Assembly (NCBI RefSeq): GCF_023101145.1
Contig: NZ_CP073714.1
Coordinates: forward strand, 310,001-374,000
Direction: 5' to 3'
DNA: 64,000 nucleotides
Source: Paenibacillus pabuli
GTDB lineage: Bacteria; Bacillota; Bacilli; Paenibacillales; Paenibacillaceae
This document shows, piece by piece, positions 48,920 through 58,326 of the stretch. How positions within the stretch are numbered: the first letter of the stretch is position 1; each line of letters starts with the position of its first letter. The position numbers were made by a program, and so were the translations under genes. A model generated the notes under the pieces. The model worked only from the letters and a program-made list of their open reading frames with translations, was not told the DNA's origin and made no database searches.

Positions 48920-49996
48920 ATGTTGGGTATGAAAACACGGAAAAGAAGTGCAATGCTGTTATTATCAGCGGTCATGAGTATCAGTTTGTTTGGATGCAGC
49001 ACAGGTAATTCAACAACTGGGAATGCGGGTCAAGCTGCGGGGGAAGGTAGTACGGCTACTGCATCGGCAGAAACGACAAAGCCAGCCGGTGGGAAACTGG
49101 TTTTGTACAGTGCAGGACCGCAGAAGTTGGCAGATAACATTATCGGCGGATTTACAGCCAAGACGGGCATTGAAGTGGAGATGTTTCAGGGTACGACAGG
49201 TAAAATTCTGGCTCGCATGGAAGCTGAGAAATCCAATCCGGTAGCGGATGTTGTTATTCTGGCCTCCCTGCCTTCGGCACAAGCGCTGAAAGCGGATGGT
49301 CTGACACTCCCATATCCGGATGCCGAGAATGCAGACAAGCTGAACAAGGACTGGTCGGATGCCGAAGGAAACTATTTTAGCTCCAGTGCTTCGGCGCTCG
49401 GGATTGTCTACAATACGAAGCTGGTGTCCACGCCACCAACCAGTTGGGCTGAGCTGGCAACACCTGCCTGGAAGGACGCAGTCAACATCCCTGACCCTAC
49501 ACTTTCCGGTTCCGCACTGGACTTCATTACGGGTTACCTGAGTGTGAATGGAGATAAAGGCTGGGAATTGCTGGACAGCTACAAAGCAAATGGTGTAGCG
49601 ATGGCAGGAGCGAATCAGGAAGCACTTGACCCGGTCATTACCGGAGCGAAAAGTATCGTAGCAGCTGGTGTGGATTACATGGCGTATTCCTCCAAAGCCA
49701 AAGGTGAACCCCTGGACATCGTATATCCGGAGGAAGGGACTGTCATCAGTCCAAGACCGGCAGCGATTCTGAAATCGAGTCAGAATGTGGAGAATGCCAA
49801 GGCGTTCATCGACTACCTGTTGTCCGATGAGGCACAAAAGCTCGTTGCAGATGCTTACCTGATTCCGGGACGTGAAGACATCGAAGCGACCAACCGGGCG
49901 AATCTAAAGGATATCCCACAGCTTAAAGTGGATTGGAACTGGATGAGTGAACACGGAGATGAGACAGCGGCACGTTTCTCCGAAACTTTTAAATAA
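48920..49996 (+). CDS. ABC transporter substrate-binding lipoprotein (iron(III)/phosphonate type)
   Basis: A 358-residue class with signal peptide and lipobox SLFGC (Cys 26). After a low-complexity Ser/Thr/Ala linker the mature domain begins KLVLYSAGPQKLADNIIGGF and contains TGIEVEMFQGTTGKILARM and GIVYNTKLV, the layout of FbpA/AfuA and PhnS binding proteins. The ligand, Fe(III), an aminoalkylphosphonate or a similar anion, cannot be decided. AAGGGAG lies upstream. It is 129 bp after the ATPase gene and 116 bp before the permease gene. Confidence 0.9.
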   Translation: MLGMKTRKRSAMLLLSAVMSISLFGCSTGNSTTGNAGQAAGEGSTATASAETTKPAGGKLVLYSAGPQKLADNIIGGFTAKTGIEVEMFQGTTGKILARMEAEKSNPVADVVILASLPSAQALKADGLTLPYPDAENADKLNKDWSDAEGNYFSSSASALGIVYNTKLVSTPPTSWAELATPAWKDAVNIPDPTLSGSALDFITGYLSVNGDKGWELLDSYKANGVAMAGANQEALDPVITGAKSIVAAGVDYMAYSSKAKGEPLDIVYPEEGTVISPRPAAILKSSQNVENAKAFIDYLLSDEAQKLVADAYLIPGREDIEATNRANLKDIPQLKVDWNWMSEHGDETAARFSETFK

Positions 49997-50112
49997 GATT
50001 ATGTATTCTTTTTGAGCAACTTTGAATGAGATATAACGGCTGGATATTGAGAGCAATGGAAAGTAAGCAGCATAGAGAGTGTCCTGTGGAAGTCATGTGA
50101 GGTGAAATCGTA

Positions 50113-51798
50113 GTGAAACCTGTTGTAGCAGACAACAACCGTATTTTTCGGAGAGTAGGCGTGATTCTGGCCCTCTTTCTGCTGACAATAAGCATTGGTG
50201 TACCGCTCTTGCTGATATTCTGGCAAAGTGTGTATCCAGATGGACAATGGGATTGGATGGCCCCGATTCAGACCATTACAGGTCATCATTTATCGGGGGT
50301 GCTGCTGAATTCCGTCTGGCTGGGGATCTGCGTGGTCGCTGTAACAACGCTGCTGGCATTGCCGCTGGCCTGGATGATGGCGAAGACCCGTATGGGTCAG
50401 CACCGCTGGGTGGACGTAATCCTGATGATCCCGTTCATGACCCCGCCGTATATCGGCTCCATGGGCTGGATTCTGTTTATGCAAAAAGGGGGATACCTGC
50501 AGCAATGGGTGCCCTCTGCTGCGAGCTGGAGTGAGTTGTTCTTCAGCTTCTGGGGCATGGTGCTCATTATGAGCCTGCATCTGTTCCCTTTCCTGTATCT
50601 GCTGCTTCGGGATGCCATCATTCGCATTGGAGGCAATCTGGAAGAAGCGGGAGCAGTCCACGGGGGACGTGCGGGATACCGGTTCAGACGTATTATTTTG
50701 CCACTGCTGTTGTCTTCCTATGGCATGGGGATCATGCTCGTCTTTGTCAAAACGATTGCGGAATTTGGAACACCGGCCACCTTTGGACGCAAAATTGGCT
50801 ATTATGTCATGACTTCTGAGATCCACAAGTATATCTCCAGTTGGCCGATAGATTTTGGCAAGGCAACCTCGCTTGCATCGGTGCTGCTGTCGGTCTGTCT
50901 GGTGATGTGGTACATGCAATCGGCCATGAGTCGAAAGTTCACGTATCGTCTGGTAGGGGGCAAGGGGCAGCGCTTCAAACGATACTCCCTAAGCGGCGGA
51001 GCGGGTTGGCTGTGCGGATTGTATCTCGCGCTGCTGCTGATTCTGTCGGTGGGCATTCCGTATTTCTCCATTATTGCAGCGTCGACGATGAAGCTACGCG
51101 GGGCGGGGCTGTCCTTTGACAATCTGACGCTGGATCATTACCGGGAATTGCTGTCCTGGGGGTCGGTCAGTATGAAAGCGATCGGCAACAGTCTGGGACT
51201 GTCACTGGCAGCTTCGACGGTGGCGGTTATGATCGGTACAGGTCTTGCACTGACGATTGGTAAGTCGTCGTCTCTTATGCAACGTGTGATTGATCTGTTC
51301 AGTCTGCTTCCGAATACGGTACCGGGCATTGTTATGGTGGTCGGCCTCATCCTGTTCTGGAATTCACCATGGATGCCGTTCACGCTGTACAACTCGTACG
51401 GAATGGTTGTTCTGACGTATGTGGTGCTCTTCTTGCCGTACACGGTGCAGTATGTCAAATCAAGCTTCACCCAGATAGACGGTACGTTGTTCCAGGCGGG
51501 CCAAGTCTTTGGCGGAAAGCCGTTGTATATTCTGCGGCGCATTCTTCTACCACTGATCATTCCCGGCATGTTGGCCGGGTGGATGATGACATTCACCATT
51601 GCCACCCGGGAGTTGGTAGGTTCACTGTTAATTTTGCCTCCATCGATGCAGACATCGGCTACGTATATCTTTGCTCAATTTGAACAAGGTCAGGTGTCAT
51701 TGGGGATGGCGATGGCCGTGGTCACTGTCGGCATGACGGTGCTCATGTTGCTCGGCATCGAAGTTCTGAATTCGAAGAGAAAGTGGAATGCATCATGA
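50113..51798 (+). CDS. ABC transporter permease, two fused transmembrane domains
   Basis: A 561-residue membrane protein with about 12 helices in two BPD_transp_1 halves. Each half has an ATPase-contact EAA loop: LEEAGAVHGGRAGYRFRRIILP (about 177-198) and FQAGQVFGGKPLYILRRILLP (about 461-481). The fusion is typical of the FbpB family. Start is GTG 50113 after AGGTGA. Its last four bases overlap the start of the MBL gene. Confidence 0.93.
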   Translation: MKPVVADNNRIFRRVGVILALFLLTISIGVPLLLIFWQSVYPDGQWDWMAPIQTITGHHLSGVLLNSVWLGICVVAVTTLLALPLAWMMAKTRMGQHRWVDVILMIPFMTPPYIGSMGWILFMQKGGYLQQWVPSAASWSELFFSFWGMVLIMSLHLFPFLYLLLRDAIIRIGGNLEEAGAVHGGRAGYRFRRIILPLLLSSYGMGIMLVFVKTIAEFGTPATFGRKIGYYVMTSEIHKYISSWPIDFGKATSLASVLLSVCLVMWYMQSAMSRKFTYRLVGGKGQRFKRYSLSGGAGWLCGLYLALLLILSVGIPYFSIIAASTMKLRGAGLSFDNLTLDHYRELLSWGSVSMKAIGNSLGLSLAASTVAVMIGTGLALTIGKSSSLMQRVIDLFSLLPNTVPGIVMVVGLILFWNSPWMPFTLYNSYGMVVLTYVVLFLPYTVQYVKSSFTQIDGTLFQAGQVFGGKPLYILRRILLPLIIPGMLAGWMMTFTIATRELVGSLLILPPSMQTSATYIFAQFEQGQVSLGMAMAVVTVGMTVLMLLGIEVLNSKRKWNAS

Positions 51799-53345
51799 TC
51801 AAACTGAAGGTATGGGGCGGTGCAGGGGAACACGGGCGTTCTGCCTATCTCCTGAAAGGGAGCCAGGTTCAACTTTTGCTGGATTGTGGCGTGAAAAAAG
51901 AAGGAGCCGGCGAGTACCCGCTGATTGAACCGAAAATCGTTAAAGAACTGGATGTGGTGCTGCTGTCTCACGCCCATGAGGATCATTCTGTCGCTATTCC
52001 ATTGCTTTATAAGATGGGGTATCAGGGTGAAGTATGGACGACACGGGAAACCAGGGAACAATTGCACACCTACTTCAGAGCTTGGCGAAGAAATATGGAG
52101 AGGGCAGGACACGCCCTTCCATACGAAGAAGGCGATGAACAATTAATTCGCTACCGATTTCTGGAGAACGAAGCCGAGGGTGGAACCTGGTTTGAAATAA
52201 TTCCTGGCGTCTCGGTGGTATGGGGGCGCAGTGGACACCTTGCGGGATCGGTATGGTTCGGGCTGGAAATGGAAGATAAGCGGATATTTTATTCTGGCGA
52301 CTACACGTCGGAGTCCATGCTTTTGCAGGAGGATTGTCCAGCAGATGTGTTCTGGCAGGCAAGCTTACCACGAAATAGGCGGGGCCTGGATGCTCCAGTT
52401 AGTCCACATTGGATATCGGATATACGAACCGCCGTGAATGGTGGGCATGAGCCATCCGCATCACAATCCTTGGCCTCTGCTTCATCCGAAGGGGTGTTAC
52501 GATCATCCGTATTAGCAGGATGGCCTGTGGAGCAACAGCTTGCCTATTCCACAGCGAAGGAAGCGGAAGTGAACAAAGCATCTTCAATCGGCCTGCTGGA
52601 TTTGGTGATTATGGATGCCGCATATGGTACAGATCGTGATACACAAGCCCATAAGCTGGACCAACTGGAACAGGCTATTCATGAGACGGTTGCTCGAGGT
52701 GGAAAAGTGTTGATGCCTATGCCCTCGGTGGGTCGTGGTCAGGAAATCATGCTGTGGGCACAGCAGCAGTTCCCGCACGTTCCGATTGTAGTGGAACAAG
52801 GCTTGGTGGACGGTCTGAAGCAGCTTTTACGTGCTCCATACTGGTTAAAGGAAGAGGAAGGACACATACCGGGGCCTATGAAGGATGCGATTGGGCATTT
52901 TCTGAGTGGTCAAGGATGGGAGCTGCCTTTGACAAATGAAGAGCGAGAGCGGCTGCTGCATCAACATGCTGCCTCTATGTGGTTCATTCCGGACGGGATG
53001 ATGCAGTCCTCTCTTGCTCGCTGGTACTACAGCCAGTTTGCAGATGATGAAAATAATAGGGTGCTGCTCACTGGGCATGTCTCTGCGGGCACCTTTGCTT
53101 ACAGGCTGTTGCAGAATCCTGCAAAACACGGAGCCTGTGAGGTATGGAAAATTCGTTATAAGGTGCATCAGGGTTGGAAGGATGTTGAGAGAATGCTGCA
53201 TCAGGTTCCTGCAAGGCATACAGTGCTTGTGCATGCGGACCGGGCAGAGACGGATAAGCTGAGAGAAGGCTTGCTTAGGGGAAAATGGGTCTCGGAGAAG
53301 GGAATACTGCACTCGCTGTCTCCTGGAGATGAGCTGTATCTGTAG
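51795..53345 (+). CDS. Metallo-beta-lactamase-fold protein, beta-CASP-like
   Basis: A 516-residue hydrolase. The Zn motif HAHEDH (about 58), a later H in SGHLAGS, the Asp in YSGDYTSES (about 172) and a C-terminal HADRAE are the MBL metal ligands, and GRGQE and LLTGHVSAG in between resemble beta-CASP nucleases such as RNase J or CPSF-73. A low-complexity Ser/Ala-rich stretch (about 215-255) interrupts the fold. The ATG overlaps the permease stop (ATGA), so it is part of the ABC operon. Why a nuclease-like hydrolase is coupled to an importer is unknown; processing of an imported ester or a regulatory role are possible. Confidence 0.85.
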   Translation: MIKLKVWGGAGEHGRSAYLLKGSQVQLLLDCGVKKEGAGEYPLIEPKIVKELDVVLLSHAHEDHSVAIPLLYKMGYQGEVWTTRETREQLHTYFRAWRRNMERAGHALPYEEGDEQLIRYRFLENEAEGGTWFEIIPGVSVVWGRSGHLAGSVWFGLEMEDKRIFYSGDYTSESMLLQEDCPADVFWQASLPRNRRGLDAPVSPHWISDIRTAVNGGHEPSASQSLASASSEGVLRSSVLAGWPVEQQLAYSTAKEAEVNKASSIGLLDLVIMDAAYGTDRDTQAHKLDQLEQAIHETVARGGKVLMPMPSVGRGQEIMLWAQQQFPHVPIVVEQGLVDGLKQLLRAPYWLKEEEGHIPGPMKDAIGHFLSGQGWELPLTNEERERLLHQHAASMWFIPDGMMQSSLARWYYSQFADDENNRVLLTGHVSAGTFAYRLLQNPAKHGACEVWKIRYKVHQGWKDVERMLHQVPARHTVLVHADRAETDKLREGLLRGKWVSEKGILHSLSPGDELYL

Positions 53346-53390
53346 GTGGAATTTTATAAGGACTGGATCTATAAAGGATTGGACTATGTA

Positions 53391-53414
53391 AGGCGTCCCT
53401 GGGGACGTCTTTTT
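53391..53414 (+). terminator. Terminator of the ABC/MBL operon
   Basis: GCGTCCC pairs with GGGACGT around TGG, followed by CTTTTT. It lies 45 bases after the MBL stop. Confidence 0.75.
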
Positions 53415-53438
53415 ACATGTGATTTTTTTATAGAAAAT

Positions 53439-53479
53439 GGGGCTGTCCCATACGTCATGAACCTGACGGTGGACGCCCC
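53439..53479. repeat. GC-rich hairpin
   Basis: GGGGCTGTCC pairs with GGACGCCCC and, inside, CGTCA with TGACG. Possibly a second terminator or part of a dispersed repeat. Confidence 0.55.
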
Positions 53480-53498
53480 TTCTTCAGTGTTATTTTGG

Positions 53499-53693
53499 CT
53501 AACGAACCTGACACTCGTTATTCGCTCTCATTTGCACGGTTCTGAAATCTAACGAATCACAGCGACGTTATTTCATCCATTAGGTTGATTTTTGGACCCT
53601 ATTCCTGTTTTCCACCGAAATAACGTCACTGAAGTTCGTTAAACGGGGCATGCCTTGAAATTCCGCCGCTTAGCGTGCGGTAGGTTCGTTAGC
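53499..53693. repeat. Nested palindromic element, about 195 bp
   Basis: Outer arms GCTAACGAACCT (53499-53510) and AGGTTCGTTAGC (53682-53693) are perfect inverted repeats. Inner arms TAACGAATCACAG...GACGTTATTTC (53550-53574) and 53617-53641 match as a 25-bp imperfect inverted repeat (4 differences) over a 42-base loop. The left outer arm continues with a sequence similar to the inner arm, so four TAACGAA-type units are present. It resembles non-autonomous, multi-copy intergenic repeats. 53694-53819 shows nothing else. Confidence 0.65.
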
Positions 53694-53819
53694 GTCTTGC
53701 ACGTGTGGCGAATCATGCTGACCAGCCATGCGGCCAAGCCTGCCCAAATGGGATGCCCATTTGAGACAGCCACATGGGAGATGATTCATGGAGATCATTT
53801 TGTGCCTTTTCAAGTTAGA

Positions 53820-54374
53820 TTAGGGCTCGCGTTGAATAGGGTGCTCCAGCTCTGAATGACCCATCAAGCTATCCAGCGCTTCCCCGTCGACGAGTATATC
53901 GATACTTTTTACTTCATCGTATTGAAACATCGTCTGGGTCAGTGCATCCAATGCAAGCAGCTCGCCACTGGTTCCCAATTTGGCCTCATCCGGAATATGA
54001 ACATCCAAAGTGACTTTGCCCTCGCTGTACTGTAGGGAGAGCAATTCGACTTTTTCCCAGAGGGATACGAGCGCTGAATCGGTATTGTTTTGTAAAGCTT
54101 CAAATGTTTTGTTGTATTTCTCGGAATCGTCCTTGTATTCAATTTCCTGCTCTTTTTTCTCAAGTTCCAGCACCTGGGAATCTGCAAAATACACATCAAC
54201 CGCTTGAGTGTTCATTGTGCCCAGATCCACCTTTGTTTCTGATGGGTTTGATGACGCTCCCCCCTGAACAGCAGGTTCGGCCGATCCGGATTCAGTGACT
54301 GGCTTCTGAGCACAACCCATACCAACAATCATTAAAAAGGATAAGACGAGTGCACATCCCAATTTCGTTTTCAA
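53820..54374 (-). CDS. GerMN-domain lipoprotein
   Basis: A 184-residue lipoprotein with lipobox VGMGC (Cys 21). After a linker the GerMN domain runs VDVYFADSQVLELEKKEQEI ... FEALQNNTDSALVSLWEKVELLS ... GKVTLDVHIPDEAKLGTSGE. The domain occurs in spore germination protein GerM and in wall-associated lipoproteins of sporulating bacteria. It is the last of three minus-strand genes, 41 bp after the amidase gene, so a role in the cell wall or spore cortex is likely. Confidence 0.87.
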   Translation of the reverse strand: MKTKLGCALVLSFLMIVGMGCAQKPVTESGSAEPAVQGGASSNPSETKVDLGTMNTQAVDVYFADSQVLELEKKEQEIEYKDDSEKYNKTFEALQNNTDSALVSLWEKVELLSLQYSEGKVTLDVHIPDEAKLGTSGELLALDALTQTMFQYDEVKSIDILVDGEALDSLMGHSELEHPIQREP

Positions 54375-54415
54375 TAGATCACATCCTTCAGCAAATTTAC
54401 ATTATGTTTTAGCAT

Positions 54416-55837
54416 TTAATTTATACCCAGATATTCCTTGATCCCATCTGCTATCGCTTGAGCGGCTTTCATCTGAACGACATCGGAAGACATCAGCTCT
54501 TCATCCATAACATTACTCAGGAATCCCACTTCCAAAAGTACTGCAGCCATGGTGGTGTCTCTGATCACTTCCAAGTTGCCATTTTTCACACCACGATCTT
54601 TGAGCCCCATGGCTTTAACCAAACGTTGGTGAATGATATTGGCTAATTCCTTGCTGCTGCTGCGTTGATAGTAGAACGTCTCTGTACCTGTCGCCTGGGG
54701 TGAGGACTCCACATTATTGCCATGGATGGATACAAATACATCCGCGTTTAATTGATTGGCGAGCTGAACACGCTCCGGGCGAGTGGGATAGGTATCACCG
54801 TCACGAGTCATCACCAATTCGATATCCGGCTCACTAAGAAGCAGTGCTTGTACTTTGAGAGCCAAAGCCAGATTATATTCTTTTTCGGGTTTGTTGGTGA
54901 TGCTGGTTGAACCTGGATCTTTACCACCATGGCCTGGGTCGATGACAACGACTTTGCGTCCTGAATCGCCTACAGGAGTTACAGGGACGGGTGTAACGTT
55001 ATCTCCGGAAACATTCAGATCGATAATCAGTTTATCGGCAATGATGTTCTGGCTGTATTGGACATCCTTTACATTATTCAATTCAACGACAATTCGGACT
55101 TGCCCAGGATCTTGTTTAAAAAGAGAATATCTGACTTCCGTTATATTGGGGTATGAGTCCACATCCAGTTTGCCATTCATGTTTTGATTCAAAGGTTGTG
55201 ACAGATCACCAAACACTGCTCCGGGCAGATCCACAACCAGACGGTCGGGATTTTTCAAAGTCGTCATTACGGGTTTGGATTCACCATCCATAGACACGAC
55301 GAGCTGATTGTTGGCAAATTGGATATCGGTAACTTGAGTTAGCGATGTTGGGCTGCCATTTCCTGAGCCCTTGCCCGGTTCAACGTTGGGCTCTTTACTG
55401 ATGTCGGTATTGATTAAGTATACAATCTTCTCCTTGTTGTTCCATTTTACGTTGAGTCCCATCTGTTCACTGACAAATCGAATGGGTACCACCATGGTGT
55501 TATTTAAAATGAGTGGGGCTGTGTTCAGGGTAACTTGCTTGTCAGCAACCATGGCTTGCTTTTGATCGACAGTTAAAGAAATGGTTTTGTCATTTTGCTG
55601 GATCTTTACATTACGTGAATTTTGATTCCAATCCACTTTGAATTTCAAGTTTTCGGCCACGACACGAATCGGAATCATCACATTCTTATTTACGATGGTC
55701 ACTTGAACGTCACTTGGCAGGATTAATTCCTCGCCGTCCAAGAAGATTTTCGACGTGTTTGCAGCGGCATTTCCCTGATTAGGGAGTACAACCAGAAAGA
55801 ACAGACTCAGAAACAGGAGTACAATCGTTTTCTTCAT
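54416..55837 (-). CDS. N-acetylmuramoyl-L-alanine amidase with Cu-amine-oxidase-like and AMIN domains
   Basis: A 473-residue secreted wall hydrolase. Signal peptide (1-25); a copper amine oxidase N-terminal-like wall domain with two repeats (VMIPIRVVAENLKFKVDW and MVVPIRFVSEQMGLNVKW, about 50-140); an AMIN domain (about 165-275); and a zinc Amidase_3 domain (about 296-471) with DPGHGG, EKEYN, FVSIHGN and LLEVGFLSN carrying the metal ligands and catalytic Glu. It cuts the bond between MurNAc and the stem peptide. GAGGTG precedes the ATG. The GerMN lipoprotein gene follows. Confidence 0.93.
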   Translation of the reverse strand: MKKTIVLLFLSLFFLVVLPNQGNAAANTSKIFLDGEELILPSDVQVTIVNKNVMIPIRVVAENLKFKVDWNQNSRNVKIQQNDKTISLTVDQKQAMVADKQVTLNTAPLILNNTMVVPIRFVSEQMGLNVKWNNKEKIVYLINTDISKEPNVEPGKGSGNGSPTSLTQVTDIQFANNQLVVSMDGESKPVMTTLKNPDRLVVDLPGAVFGDLSQPLNQNMNGKLDVDSYPNITEVRYSLFKQDPGQVRIVVELNNVKDVQYSQNIIADKLIIDLNVSGDNVTPVPVTPVGDSGRKVVVIDPGHGGKDPGSTSITNKPEKEYNLALALKVQALLLSEPDIELVMTRDGDTYPTRPERVQLANQLNADVFVSIHGNNVESSPQATGTETFYYQRSSSKELANIIHQRLVKAMGLKDRGVKNGNLEVIRDTTMAAVLLEVGFLSNVMDEELMSSDVVQMKAAQAIADGIKEYLGIN

Positions 55838-55861
55838 TATGCACCTCTACTATTTAGATCG

Positions 55862-56686
55862 TTAATGTATTGGATACTTATCTAACTTGAACCATTCGGC
55901 AAACTCATTACGGCTGATTTTCTTAACAGGCTTCACCTTGTTACTCTCTATGCTATACCTATAAAGTATCATTTGATCAGACGGGTACTCACTGATGTAA
56001 TCTAGTATTTTTCCGTTTTTTTGCCACAAAATCAGATTGGTACTAATATAATTGGTTGCCCTTGGCAGGTATATAAAGCTCTCATTCTGAACATCGTAGA
56101 TGGCTATTGAGCTTTTGCCGGGATCTCCATAAGAGAGGGCTATCTGATCTTCGTTGGGTGCCCAGTTATAGGCAGCAATGGTTTCTACGTTTTTCTTACC
56201 TGCTTTTTTCAATCGATCATTTAATTCCGTCACTTCGCCTGTTTGAAGGTTAAGCAGCATCAGCGTGTTTCCTGCGCTGCGTTTTGCGTTTATAGCCAGC
56301 CATGTATTGGAGTTGGAGGCAACAACACTTGTGATATCGAGCCAATTGTCCTCCAAATCACTCGTTTCAATCGTACGTTTCTGGCTCCCCTTGGTGACGA
56401 CAATGGATTGAATTACGGTTTCTTCAAATGTAGGCTTACCCTCCAACTTCACTGTAGTGGCGGTTAAAGTAATATTTCCTCCTTTCCAGATGATTTTGTT
56501 GGTACTGTTGTTTCGTTTAAACGGTTTGATGCTTGAATAGATGGAAGGAGTTACAGAAGTCGCATCAACGGAATGTTGTGAAATTCGTTCTGGTGTGGCT
56601 GGCTTGGCACCAACAACGGATGATGTTGTAGTCGTCAATACCCCCAGTAATAACAAAGTTGAAAGCCAAATAGCAGCATTATTCAT
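55862..56686 (-). CDS. Secreted protein of unknown function
   Basis: A 274-residue protein with a signal peptide (hydrophobic 5-22, possible cleavage at VVGAKP). The mature part has short blocks such as YNWAPNEDQIALSYGDPGKSSIAIYD that recall WD40/TolB-like strands, but there are too few for a propeller. GGAGATA precedes the ATG. It is the first gene of a three-gene minus-strand unit with the amidase and GerMN lipoprotein, 24 bp before the amidase. Confidence 0.75.
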   Translation of the reverse strand: MNNAAIWLSTLLLLGVLTTTTSSVVGAKPATPERISQHSVDATSVTPSIYSSIKPFKRNNSTNKIIWKGGNITLTATTVKLEGKPTFEETVIQSIVVTKGSQKRTIETSDLEDNWLDITSVVASNSNTWLAINAKRSAGNTLMLLNLQTGEVTELNDRLKKAGKKNVETIAAYNWAPNEDQIALSYGDPGKSSIAIYDVQNESFIYLPRATNYISTNLILWQKNGKILDYISEYPSDQMILYRYSIESNKVKPVKKISRNEFAEWFKLDKYPIH

Positions 56687-56877
56687 CCTTATATCTCCTT
56701 CCGCTGGTGACAGTTTATAACCCTCAATATGTAGAATCCAAAATATACCTTCGTTATATAAACGGTAAAATTGTAAAAATGTTTCTTTTTGATCGTTATT
56801 TATCTATTTTGATTCACAGAAAACATCTTGTGAGCATTCCAGTTTGAGCAAAGACTAGCTATGGTTGGAGGGGTGTA

Positions 56878-56925
56878 ATTAAATTTCATAAAATATTTGA
56901 CTTGTGAAATTTAATATCATATACT
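56878..56925 (+). promoter_or_regulatory. anmK promoter with overlapping inverted repeat
   Basis: TTGACT (56897-56902), 17-base spacer, TATACT (56920-56925), near consensus. TTAAATTTCA (56879-56888) and TGAAATTTAA (56905-56914) form a 10-bp inverted repeat around the -35 box, a good repressor site. The 14-base box ATTAAATTTCATAA (56878-56891) recurs with one change at 61277-61290. Confidence 0.75.
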
Positions 56926-56982
56926 GGGTGAAATTATGGCAGGGTGACGTGTTCATCGGGGCTGGCGGGAGGTTGTGAATGG

Positions 56983-58212
56983 ATGGATACAGGCAGCTAT
57001 CCGATGTGGGAGCAATATCGCGTGAAACGGGAGCATTACATCATTGGACTGATGTCAGGCACGTCCCTCGATGGGACGGATGCCGCATTGGTGCGCATTT
57101 TGACAGATGACAGCGGGGCATTGCAAAAGATCGATCTGGTTGACTTCGTCTGCGTACCTTACTCCAATGAATTGAGAGAAGTACTGATTCGACTATGCTC
57201 ACCGGAGACGGCACGCGTGGATGAGCTGACGGCTGCACATTTTGGCGTATCGGAATGGTATGCACACAGTGTCAGAGAGCTTATTCGATCCTCGGGAATC
57301 TCATCCGGACAGGTGGATGCAATCAGCATGCACGGACAGACCGTATGGCACGCACCTGTAGCCTCGGCATTTCCAGGGCCAGTAGGCGAGAGTCTCCCGG
57401 TGGTGTCGACGCTACAGATTGGCGAATGCGCCGTTGTACGTGAACGAACGGGCCTGCCAGTGATCGGAAATTTGCGGGCACGCGATATGGCGGCTGGCGG
57501 GGAGGGAGCGCCCCTTACTCCTTATGCCGATGCGTTGATGTTCTGCAGTCCGGAGGAAGGACGGCTGGTGCAAAATATCGGCGGTATTGGCAACGTTACG
57601 GTGCTGCCATCAGCGTCTTCTAAAGAAGGCATATCGGCATTTGATACGGGACCCGGCAATATGGTGATGGACGCGATTGTACGCGAGGCGACAGGTGGGC
57701 GGCAGCATTATGATCCGAATGGAAGCATGGCCGCACAGGGGAAGTTGGATCAAGAACTGGTGGAGCTATGTTTGAACGATGACTATTTCAAAAGACTTCC
57801 TCCCAAGAGCACGGGACGTGAAGTGTACGGTGAGGCATATGCAGCACGCCTGATGGAGATGGCCGCTGTGCGTTCCCTATCCCTGGAAGATACGCTGGCT
57901 ACTGCCACTTGTTTGACCGCGGAGACGATCGTGCGGGCAGTGAAGGATTTTATCCTGCCCAAGGTGCACATATCGGCCATGCTCGCCTGCGGTGGCGGTA
58001 CTTCCAATGCCACGTTAATGGAGATGATCCGTCAGCGACTCCCGGAAGGCATCCGTTTGGAGCGAACAGCGGATTATGGTATACCGGATGATGCCCGCGA
58101 AGCGATTGGATTTGCCCTCCTGGGCCATGAGGCACTTATGGGCAGAACCAACACACTCCCGGCAGTAACCGGTGCGAAACACGCCGTAATATCGGGCCAC
58201 CTGACCCTGTAG
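56983..58212 (+). CDS. anmK: 1,6-Anhydro-N-acetylmuramic acid kinase
   Basis: AnmK cleaves the anhydro ring of 1,6-anhydroMurNAc and phosphorylates it to MurNAc-6-phosphate with ATP. The 409-residue protein has GLMSGTSLDGTDAAL (about 17, phosphate-binding), MHGQTVWH, GNLRARDMAAGGEGAPL and FDTGPGNMVMDA (about 221), all typical. ATG 56983 follows GGGAGG; a GTG at 56944 is possible but lies before that site. It is followed after 114 bp by an RpiR-type regulator, and the MurQ gene for the next step is on the other strand. Confidence 0.94.
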   Translation: MDTGSYPMWEQYRVKREHYIIGLMSGTSLDGTDAALVRILTDDSGALQKIDLVDFVCVPYSNELREVLIRLCSPETARVDELTAAHFGVSEWYAHSVRELIRSSGISSGQVDAISMHGQTVWHAPVASAFPGPVGESLPVVSTLQIGECAVVRERTGLPVIGNLRARDMAAGGEGAPLTPYADALMFCSPEEGRLVQNIGGIGNVTVLPSASSKEGISAFDTGPGNMVMDAIVREATGGRQHYDPNGSMAAQGKLDQELVELCLNDDYFKRLPPKSTGREVYGEAYAARLMEMAAVRSLSLEDTLATATCLTAETIVRAVKDFILPKVHISAMLACGGGTSNATLMEMIRQRLPEGIRLERTADYGIPDDAREAIGFALLGHEALMGRTNTLPAVTGAKHAVISGHLTL

Positions 58213-58326
58213 TGCAGCAAGGCTTTTGAATGAGTTGGATATGCAATGGCATTTAATCAATTAGACTCTATTGGAATTATAGGATAAAATGCTTGTACAT
58301 GAAGGCAGTACGGAAAGGAGGAGCGG

